Source of the DNA: Chara braunii | Lineage: Eukaryota; Streptophyta; Charophyceae; Charales; Characeae | Direction: 5' to 3' | Length of the DNA stretch: 38,119 nt | Assembly (NCBI GenBank): GCA_003427395.1 | Contig: BFEA01000563.1 | Coordinates: forward strand, 398,450 to 436,568 | Shown here: positions 10,878-20,000 of the stretch, one piece after another | How positions within the stretch are numbered: the first letter of the stretch is position 1 | How the letters are laid out: each line of letters opens with the position of its first letter | The notes under the pieces: generated by a model | What the model saw: the letters and a program-made list of their open reading frames with translations, nothing else | What the model was told of the DNA's origin: nothing | The model's database searches: none | Translations under genes and position numbers: made by a program

Positions 10878-11690
10878 TAATCATACAACTAACCGAGCGA
10901 CCCATTTTATAGTTAAACCTTACAACTTTAATCAAAATAATAGTAAACTACATGACTCACATAGTAATCGCGTCCGATTCTTGAGAAAAATACTTAAAAA
11001 GCAACCAACTAAGCGACCTACAAAGTCGTCAAGCACAAGGGTTTTTGTCAAACCCGATTTTTCATAAGAAATATAAATCATATAGCCAACTAAGCAACTC
11101 ACACAATGATCAACCTTAGTGGCATCAGTTGAAGTAAACAAGAAACTGGATGACTCACTGAGCAGTCAAACATGACTCTTAAGAAAACTAGTCAATCATA
11201 CAACCAACTTAACGATTTATAAAGTGGTAAAGCCAATGATTTCAGTCAAAGTATGTCAACAATCATGCAGTCCACCCAGTGGTTAAGTTTGACTTTTCAT
11301 AAAATTGTCAATTATATAACTAACTTAGTGACCTACACAGTGGTTAAGCCCAACGACTTCAATCAAACTAAACAAGCAACTACTCACGTGCTGGTTAAAC
11401 ATGACTCTTAAAAAAATGGTAAAATCATACATCTTATTAAGCGACGTACATAATGATCAAGCCCACCAATTCATTAAAAGTAAACAAACAATATGTGACC
11501 CACACAACGGTTAAGTATAACACTTCAAAAGAATAGTAAGTCATATAATCCCAAGTGAGCGACTCACACAGTGGCCAAACCCAATGACTTCTGTCAAATT
11601 AAACGTACGAGTAGGTGACAAACATTGTGGTCGGACATACTCTTTCGGAAAAATGTAAGTCACATATATTAAGCAACACCCCAATTTAAT
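10878..11690. repeat. Degenerate ~117-bp tandem array, about seven units
   Basis: Unit starts resemble AATCATACAACCAACTAAGC, near 10879, 10997, 11076, 11193, 11308, 11422 and 11540. Each unit holds GACTCACACAGTGGTTAAGC followed by an AATGACTTCAGTCAAACTAA motif and a second TGACTC-half. Spacing is 114-120 bp except around the 10997 unit. The array is old and satellite-like, with no coding frame conserved across units. Confidence 0.75.
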
Positions 11691-12447
11691 TAAAGCATGT
11701 GCACACTAGTAAGTTAATATTTCAGAGCATATATACACATTCGAGCAAACCAAATTCATATACTCAATCATTTATTTGCAGTTATACTACATAATACATA
11801 CACTCATACCCTAGATACCTAAAATTTAAAATGATATAAAATCACTTAACAAATGCTAAGTTGAGAAAAATAATAATTTATCTACATTGCAAGTTTTCCT
11901 AGTTAAACATTTAAATGTGAATTTGTCTTTAAATTTTTATTTTATTTATAATTTGAATTTAATTTTTGAAATAGAGCAATGAACCACTACTATAATGTTA
12001 ATAATCCCAACCTAATTCATATATTTTAAAAGTTAAGGGTCGTTGACTTGTGGAGGTATAGGCAAAAAAAAACATCGCTTACCTTCATTACCTCCAACCC
12101 TTTGCATGAACTTCACTAAAAGATTTCACGATTAATGAGTAGCGTGAGGTCGTACCCGATAGCGGCAAACATGTTTCAGCTAGAGTAGGATCATGTCATC
12201 ATTTTCCTCATAAAAAATCATCATACATCCATTCAAGTATAGTTGAATTTGACTCAACTACTCAGGGCGCTTGCAGAGCGCGCACTTCACTGGTTAAAGT
12301 GAGATAAATAACAAAAAAAAGAACTAAAATTCCTACAATAGAAAGATAAAAGTAAAAACTACTCAGTGCATTTCATCAGGCATAAGCGTTTGGATAGAGT
12401 TTGAGAATAACAAATCATTTAAAGTCTCAAGGCAAGAGAAAAGTCAT

Positions 12448-12732
12448 TCAAGGTTTCCCAGGGAAACGTTCACGCAAAGAGCAATACATAACAAACTGAG
12501 TAGCAAACATCTTCAATGTCACAACTTGCCCTTGTGTCTCACCAGGTTGGGGCTCACCACCTAGATATAGAGCACTAGATCCCCCGATCAACACTGAGCA
12601 AAGTCTGCTGATGTTCGTAGGGGAGGGGACCTGAGGGGAGGCACAAAGATTGGTCATGTTGGCATGGTCCCTGATGCTATCGGATGTCCACTGGCTGGTA
12701 TCGCCCAGCTGCAGGTCGGGAGCAGCCCGCAT
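12448..12732 (-). CDS. Unassigned 94-codon open frame
   Basis: The frame runs from ATG at 12732 to TGA at 12445-12447 (start and stop both seen). Its residue mix is balanced and not simple-repeat derived, for example LCSVLIGGSSALYLGGEPQP and MFATQFVMYCSLRERFPGKP. It sits at the border where AT-rich DNA gives way to normal composition. I recognise no family. It could be a short exon, a piece of a retroelement gag, or chance. There is no intron or partner evidence. Confidence 0.25.
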   Translation of the reverse strand: MRAAPDLQLGDTSQWTSDSIRDHANMTNLCASPQVPSPTNISRLCSVLIGGSSALYLGGEPQPGETQGQVVTLKMFATQFVMYCSLRERFPGKP

Positions 12733-12873
12733 GTTCTCTTGTGAACGTGGTTCTTGCGACTACGGGGTTTCCCGTATGACTACAATTAGGCGTACTGTTA
12801 GGTAGATAGTGTGAGGTGAAATTGCGAGAATGTAGCTTACTTTATTTAGGAAAGAAAGGGGTAACTTCAGCAT

Positions 12874-13037
12874 AGTCACAAAAACGAGTTATAATTGCCA
12901 TACTGGGCAAGATACAGTTTGCGATTGCGCTTTGGGCACTCTACCTGGGCAGAAAGCTGGGTTATATACATTGCCCGAACTGCAATTCGAAACTGTATCT
13001 TGGTCCGAAGTGCAACTATAACTCATTTTTGTGACTC
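12874..13037. repeat. 164-bp hairpin / MITE-like element
   Basis: Arms 12874-12938 and 12972-13037 are about 85% complementary over 65 bp. They share AGTCACAAAAAYGAGTTATA at the outer end and AAGATACAGTTT plus GGGCA near the loop. The loop (12939-12971) is about 33 bases. No target-site duplication is obvious. The mismatched but near-continuous stem would give a miRNA-precursor-like transcript if transcribed; by structure alone it is best called a miniature inverted-repeat element. Confidence 0.7.
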
Positions 13038-13478
13038 TCGTGTAGTCCTCCCCCCCCAAAAAAAAGAGGGCTGGTGAGTGGTATTAGAAAATGGTTGTAG
13101 GTGGCTAAAATGGGTTAGTAGGCTCCGGTGGTGCAGTGTGCTTGAATATTGGGTTGGGGTTGAGATATGAAAAAAAGTGGCAAATCACCATGCTGCCTCG
13201 TTTACTTTGATTGACATCAATTAGTTTGATGGGGGGTGCACCTCACCGTGCCTTGATAATCTTACATGAGAAGCCTTAGCCAATACGAGCAAGTGTAAAG
13301 GCCAGGTCCACGGGTGTCTTGTTTTGTGCTAAGGAAAACAGGGTCATAGAGATGGCCAGGTTCTGATGCTTCCAGGTTTGCCCTCACGTAGCGAAACAAT
13401 GGCACCGGACATTCCCTTGCCCAGGTGGCACGTTCCCTCAGCGAGTTTTGAGGTCCATGTGCCCCAAGGTTCCTGCAT
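13038..13478. other. Non-coding stretch, nothing recognised
   Basis: GT-rich mixed sequence between the hairpin element and the 38-bp duplication. No conserved frame, RNA or repeat family is seen. Confidence 0.4.
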
Positions 13479-13554
13479 TCTAAGTGAGAACGTACCTGCA
13501 CTACCGGTAGGCGCAGTCTAAGTGAGAACGTACCTGCACTACCGGTAGGCGCAG
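13479..13554. repeat. Perfect 38-bp tandem duplication
   Basis: Two identical units at 13479-13516 and 13517-13554 contain GTGAGAACGTACCTGCACTA and ACCGGTAGG. Perfect identity points to a recent duplication or an assembly duplication about 520 bp upstream of the RPL5 ATG. Confidence 0.9.
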
Positions 13555-13808
13555 CCCTCGTGGCGAACAACTGCTTGCCAGGGGGTAGGGGGTGGTGTAT
13601 GCATCTGGGGATGGGGGTATCCTAACCATGTCAGTTATTAGTGTCACTTCCCTCAGGCGATGTCAAACCTGAACCGGCGTGCTGAACCGGGGCTCGCTTG
13701 TCTGAATAAGGTGGGGCAGAACATTTTCGCTGCTAAGGGTGTAAACCGGGCCCCCCCACGGATGCGAGCGAGGGGAGGGAGATTGTCACCGGCGGTGCTT
13801 TCCGCAAG

Positions 13809-13827
13809 CCGTGACGGACCGTCACGG
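13809..13827. promoter_or_regulatory. Palindromic TGACG site upstream of RPL5
   Basis: CCGTGACG-GAC-CGTCACGG is a perfect 8-bp inverted repeat with a 3-base spacer, about 250 bp before the RPL5 ATG. Each half contains TGACG, the core bound by plant TGA/CREB-type bZIP factors. A dimeric factor site is plausible. Function is inferred from position and symmetry only. Confidence 0.4.
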
Positions 13828-13988
13828 TGCACTCGGCCCAGAGTAGCAGCAGGAGTAGCATTTTTGTGCACCGCTCGCCTACCTTGGTCCTTCGGACGCC
13901 GTCGAGGTGTCTGTCAGAGAGGATCGGGAAGGGAAGGGGAAAGGGAAAAGCAGCGAGGGAAGTAAGGGGGGAAATACTTAGGTCGGGG

Positions 13989-14013
13989 ATTTCCTCTTTG
14001 CGGCTCTCTTTCT
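13989..14013 (+). promoter_or_regulatory. Pyrimidine patch / TOP-like leader of RPL5
   Basis: TTTCCTCTTTGCGGCTCTCT followed by TTCTC lies 60-85 bp before the start codon. Plant ribosomal protein genes often carry such Y patches at the transcription start, and 5' TOP tracts place translation under growth control. No TATA box is evident nearby. The exact start site is not determinable from sequence. Confidence 0.45.
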
Positions 14014-14073
14014 CGCGCAGCAGCCGTAGCGTGGGTTGAGTCAGGCGGTTCGCCAGCCAAACAGCCAGTCGCC

Positions 14074-17000
14074 ATGGTGAGTCTTTCTCTCTCCTTAGGG
14101 TTGCCATGTCTGTGGAGTGTGTCGGCACACGGGGTTCTCAGGGAGTGGGAGGTCCAAGGCTCGTGGTGGAGGAGAGTATTGCAACTAATGAGGTGATAGC
14201 AGGAGGAGGACGGCCATGGCCGAGCGGAATGCGACCTTGTTTGCACTCCCTCTACTCGTCACGGGGTCACCGATTCTTGGGCCGCTGAATTGCTCTGGTC
14301 GCCTCACTGTCAGCTATGGCCTATGGATGGCAGTGTACTCCAGGTTGGAGGGGATTGGGTTGGTTGGCGAGTCGGCTGAGGACAATAGAGGCGGAGAGGA
14401 AAGGGTTTCATTGGAAGGAGAGACATATGAAGCATGGCCGCCTTCCTGTTCTTGGCTTCACCACTCTCTCGGCCTCTCAGCCCCCACCTTCTCCCGTCCT
14501 TCCCGTCTTCTCCTCCACGTGCAGTCTGTCGTCGACGCGGCCGTCTATCTGCTTCATGGATGACCCTACTTGACGGGCTCGTGCGACGGTCATTTAGGTA
14601 TCCCTTTAGGGCAGCTGCAGGGAAGCGGGTTTCTTCTGGAGATTGCGAATCGGGGAAAGGGAATTGAACGAGCGGGGAACAGTCATACCCTTTGGATCTC
14701 TCTTCATCTGTCTCTCTCTCTCCCTCCTGCCCTTCATGTTCTTATCTCCCTTTTCCTCTTCATCAGCGGATTCCCTCTCCCTCGCTTGCCCGTAAGCATA
14801 CACATCGTCTGGTCTGGGGGTGCTTCGCAGGAGTGGGTTGTTATTATGAAGTTACCACATCTCTACAAACAATGATGACGAGGTCTGAAAGGCGATCGAA
14901 GGGGGGTGGTTTTCATGTGTAGTGTGGAGAGGGGTATGGCTGAGAGAAATGTTCACAGAGAGCCAAGGTTTTTGTGACCAGTGTCGTTAAAGGTGCTGAA
15001 GTTTTGTAGTGACCCTCGACATGCCGATGACGAATGGGGTGGTGGTAAGGGATATAGAGGAGGTTGCAGACGAGGAATGCATCATTTTGTACATGCGAAG
15101 GACGTCTTCCATATGATAGACTGGAAATTTATAATATATAGGAACGGTGAAGATGTTGCTTGACAGTTTCCATGCGACTGGATGTGAATGGATGGATGGA
15201 CGAAGGGAGAGCTCGGTGGATGAATGGGTGGCTGTAGGGTCATGTAGGGATTTGAATGAATTTACTCGGATCGAAAGGTAGGTGGAGAGTTTTTTTTTTC
15301 TTCCTTTTATTGTCCTTTAAAAAGTGCGACGGCCTTATGATGTGATCGTCAAACTAACCGGCTCTAGGTAATTAAAGATTGAGATTATTGTTTAGTCATC
15401 TGACTTCAGTGCTGAGTTCGGACTCAGGTCTGTTTTTCAACAGTTCAGGGGTGTACCAACTGAGCTACCTTCCTGCCACGAATACAACATAGTCTTTATA
15501 CCTGTATTTGGACTCAAATCTGTATTCAGACTCAAATCTGTATTTGGACTCAAATATGTATTTGGACTCAAAAGGAGCTCATTAACTACAGCTATAATGA
15601 CCGTGCGTTGTATTCGGACGAAGAAGGTAGGCCAGTTGGTAGGTGGAGAGTTTTAGAGATATGTTCGGTGGTTTGGGGGTAATGGAGTAATTGTCACGCA
15701 GACACTGATTGTGTCGTTTGATCTTCGTTCTGTCGGATGAATGGGCAGGCGTTCCAGAAGGTAACGAAGACGCGCGCGTATTTCCGGAGGTATCAAGTCA
15801 AGTACAGGCGCCGCCGACGTGAGTTGGCCTTACACACGCCGTGCCAAGTTTCTTCTATTTCGTTTTTTTTTCTCTTATTTACATGGGGGAAAAGGGGAAT
15901 GCTTTTTGTACCGCATATTAGCCGTGTGGTTGGTTGTATTGATGCTGATGCAGTGTGAATATCTGTTTTGACGATCGGGGTATTGACACCCTTCGTTTTC
16001 TTTCATCAGGGTGCTGTTATTATCCATGTCGTCTCTAACAGGAATCATCGTATGTCTGATGTCGTTTCGGTGTTGCTCGCGGTGTACAGAGGGGAAGACT
16101 GACTACCACTCGAGAATACGTCTCGTCTGCCAGGACAAGAACAAGTACAATACGCCCAAGTACCGCTTGGCGGTCCGATTTGTATCCTGCTCATCATACA
16201 TACATGTACATAAATCTTTCTCCATTTTTCTCTCTCGAGTCCTTAATCGATGGGCAGATACAGAGAAAAACAGTAGTCCATGTGTTTATAACGAATGTCA
16301 GATCCGATCTAGTATACGTGTGGGGATGTGAATATCGTTTGAGAGTAGGTGCCAAAGTGGCTGGGCTGCTGTATTCGACGATTTCCTCGCTTCAACTTTT
16401 GAACCTATCTCTTTCTCAGTATAGGCGGAGTACGTAACCCCCAATAATGCTTCATTCCCAGCGATGCTGCTGGTATGGCCGTCATGTCGTGATCTGTGTA
16501 GGAGGGGGTGATCAAAATGTGCGCGAAAGAATCCGCGGTTTGAAATGGGTGGGTCGCTGTCGGAGGATGGGTGGTTGGAAGGCTGGACTGTAGTTGACAA
16601 TCAGGTTTTGGAAGCGGAAGGCGAGCTTTGAGCAGGTTCCATGGCTACCGTGTACCATTGATAGCAATGTTCCCTTTCGTTGACTGTATCTGTCCAGGGA
16701 AATGGACTGTATACATTCATTATCGGGGTGCGTGGTGTTGGGGCAAAGACGGGTTGTAATCTCGAAGCAAGTTCTCCCGCCAGTTTTGCATAGCATTTCG
16801 CGCGCTGCGTTTTTGCACATGTAGGATCTGTGTGAATTTTTTAAAAGTTGAGAGAATGGCTGCCTTATTTGTTTTGGATGCAGTGTCTGTGAATCGCCAA
16901 ATTCCCATCTGGCAGTAGGTGAACAAACAGTGCATGATAAAACGTCTGTGTGGGCCTGAAACAGAAACTACACCAATTGAAAGATTGAATTCTTTGCATT

Positions 17001-20000
17001 GCGAATGAAACCCTAATCCAACCCCCGGCGCCCGTGGTGCACTGATTTCCTCCTATTGTCCTATATGCTTCTCTTGAGGAAACGAATCGAGTACATGCGT
17101 AGGGAGTTTTGTGTTCCATAGCAGAATTTATCGAACTCTGGGAATCTCTCGTCTAACCGTAGCCCAACTGGTTCAAACATGCGGTTGAGGGAAACGTGCG
17201 CGGTTGAGCATGTTATATGCGAAAGGTTTGTTGTTGATTCTCAGTGAGTGTGTGCAGAAGCAATTGGCCATTGCTTGTCATTCTTCTTCTTTATCTTCTT
17301 TCTTCTTCTTCGTTTAATCCTTAACCAGGATTTCGAACACAGACAAACAAGGACTGCACTTGTCAAGTCATTTATGCGACGATTGCGGGAGATATCGTTG
17401 TTGCCGCTGCGTACTCGCATGAGCTCCCGCGGTACGGCTTGAAGGTCGGCCTTACCAATTACGCTGCTGGTGAGTGAGATATGGACTGCTATGTTGTTTT
17501 CATCCGTGTTTCTCTTGCAGCTCTTGATATCGTGATGTGACGTGGTATTGTTATGTTGGATGGTTTTCGCGCATCGAAGAATAGGGTTTCGATGAAAGAA
17601 AAAGACCGAGTAGAGCTCGGCTTGGGGGGAGGGCATGTGGTACAGTAGACTCAGCGCGAAGGGGAAATGAGGAATGGAGTGAGGTTGGAGTTCGCCGCGG
17701 GCTCCAGACTAAGAAGTGGAGGGGTCTAAAGGCAAAGATCTGATGCTTCCGGAAGTGTCAGAGTCGATCAAATGAAGCTCGGCATCGAGATCATGCTTCG
17801 GAGAGCAGAAGTGCCGGTCTGAAGCGATTTGGACACCTACGTACGTGACGGTGATGTCGAGACATTTTACAGCACGGCGAGTTGGGAGATTAGGGTGCGT
17901 TCTCTTGTGAAGATTGTAAAGTGAGGACCTGGGCGTTGCGTTGTACGTCGGTAGTCGGGAAGGCGAAAGTAGTAAAGGGCGCAGGTGGGAGCCTGGCTCT
18001 TAACGATTCGCATTTGCAAGGAAATGCTTGCCAGAGGAAAGGGATCCTAGCCGACTGTTTAATTGGAGTACGTGCAAGGCTGGCTCATAAGGAGTCATCA
18101 TTTTTATGGTGATGATTATGAAGATGATGATGATGATGGACATTTGGAAAGGGATTGTCATGTCATTGGAAGATGATGATGACGACAGGTGAGACGGTAG
18201 AGCAGCAGTTGCGGCGAAAGGTCGATCTGGTTAGGAAACGAAGTCTTTTTAATCCAGCAGCCAAGGAAGAGTAAGCTCATGGTATTGTATGCTCTTGCGA
18301 GAGAGGCTGCTGTGATCTCGGTGACATGAAATGCTTGAATACCCCGTTAAATGGCACTAAGTTTCTGGCTGTAACTTCCGGACGAAGACGGCCGAAGGTG
18401 GTAAGCGTGTTGCGTGGGCATATCGTTCTTTGCTGTATGACGAGCATTGAGAAATCTGGCGGCTGATGCCGGTGGAGTGGTGATGGCTTGTTTACCCCAC
18501 CGGCCAAAGACGGAAGTTTGCTGTGTGACGAGGATTGAGATATGTGGCGGCTGATGCCGGTGCCGATGGCGGTGGAGTGGTGATGGCCTGTTTAGCCCAC
18601 CGGCTAAAGACGGAAGGAGACAGAATGCCAACGTTAATCACACGTTGAGAACGATTTCCACGGCGACGAGTATGTTGGTGCTGACCTACCGCGGGCTACT
18701 CTGTGATAATGAAATTGTGCATCACGGTCTAGAAAAGATGTGAAAACTTATGGTGGCAAGATTCATCCCCGTGGCGGCGTCGTTGCTGTGGTCTACCTGG
18801 TGGTTTATTTTCCGCAAAGCGCGACAAGTTGATTGTTGGTAGGGGAGGAATTGTGGAACTGAGAAAGCTTTATCGTCGTGAATAGTGCAAGAGAAGCAGG
18901 AAAGGGGTACGACTGTCGGCTTTTTGAAATCTCTCCCGAAAGAAGAGAAATCAGGAGCGGAGTCTAAGGCGCCAGCCCCACTAGCCGCTGCCGGTCATTT
19001 CTGAAGTCCTCGCTCGTCGAATTATCAAAGCATGAAGGCGTCGCCGCGGGAAATGGCAATTTCAATAGTTCGAAAAGAACACATGGTGTGGGGACTAGAG
19101 GTGTTTTGGCATTTTTTCATCTACGTTTTCATCGAAGGGGGCTGAAGTAGGCTGAAGGGGGCCACTGCGTGACTTGAACAGAGGCATGAAGGGGCCTGCT
19201 GCGTGACTTGAACAGAGATGCACCGAACGGTGGAACCTCCTTCTGGGGCTGTCACACAAGAATGCCGGAGGGGCAGGAATCGCAGTCGATGATTCGGTTT
19301 CCATTCTGAAGGCCGTCCTGTTGATTCTGTACATGCGGTCGACCGTTGATGAATTCAAATGCGTTCTCGATTGTAATTTATGCTAAAAGGCGGCTCGTTA
19401 GGTCGAACGCGTAGTTAACCGGTTTCGTTTTTAGAGTTTTGGGGCGAATGAGGTATGGAGTCGGATTGATTTGGGGTAGCATGCATACAGGAATCGGAAT
19501 GGTCAGCGATCTCTTTGTCAATGAGCAATGGAATATCGTAGCGTGTCTGAGGTAAGTTGAAATACTGAGTGTGTTGTGTGTGAGGTAACTCTGCAGGCAT
19601 TGATGGTTGTTGATGGGACGATGTGTGTGAGTTTGTCAGTGCTTTTGTTCAGCTTTGTCTGAATGTTAATTTTAGTCATGTTTCAAGAAATCTTTCTTAC
19701 GAATGCCAGTCTTATTACTTATCTATGGAGTGATTTTGCGCACTTTCAAAAGACCTGAGTATCCACCACTAGTGCGTAAAGGGGACAAGGGGTTGTTATC
19801 TTTGCACCAATCTACGAAAGTGTGGGGTTAGTGTTCGACTTAGTGGAGTCTTTTAGGGACTGCGACAGCTACTGATTAGGATGCTGTACTGGGTGCTCAG
19901 CGAAATGGACAACTGATTGATTACGGTGATCCAGTTTGTGACTCTCAATGCGTCTTGTATGTTTGTCGATGTCCTGTGGTTTCTCACTGCAGCTTATTGT

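Larger units (their letters stand above)
6120..12450. other. AT-rich island without recognisable genes
   Basis: Base composition drops sharply to AT-rich between GC-richer flanks. The longest open frames are under 100 codons, and none shows a domain I recognise in either strand. Many A and T runs occur. The island contains the TTAA-end repeat copy at 6422 and two tandem arrays (9473-9897 and 10878-11690). It could be a very old transposon or satellite domain, or inserted foreign or organelle-derived DNA. I see no conserved organelle gene in it. Confidence 0.5.
14077..15748 (+). other. RPL5 intron 1 (1672 bp)
   Basis: It starts GTGAGT and ends in CAG before GCG TTC CAG. GC-balanced DNA with open frames of up to 115 codons at 14216-14563 that overlap each other in several frames and match nothing. 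It contains the SINE-like insert at 15290-15480 and a TATTTGGACTCAAAT direct-repeat array at 15508-15570. No snoRNA with convincing C and D boxes was found. Confidence 0.7.
16182..17342 (+). other. RPL5 intron 3 (1161 bp)
   Basis: Its donor is GTATCC and its acceptor ACACAG. An alternative upstream AG at 17327-17328 would shift the frame. Besides the repeat fragments at 16690-16765 and 17247-17305 it shows no gene. AAACCCTAAT at about 17008 looks like a telo-box word but lies far downstream of the start, so no promoter role is claimed. Confidence 0.6.
17470..19992 (+). other. RPL5 intron 4 (2523 bp)
   Basis: The largest intron, GTGAGT to GCAG. It holds a GAT microsatellite (18107-18185), a tandem duplication (18429-18616) and a 34-bp duplication (19154-19221). 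The rest is unassigned, mostly GC-balanced sequence without a conserved frame or RNA. Confidence 0.65.

Noticed and set aside
17005-17015. AAACCCTAAT as a telo-box promoter element
   Set aside because: It lies inside intron 3, about 3 kb past the start codon; likely chance.
18107-18190. Box C-like TGATGA words in RPL5 intron 4 (possible snoRNA)
   Set aside because: They belong to a GAT microsatellite; no box D or terminal stem.
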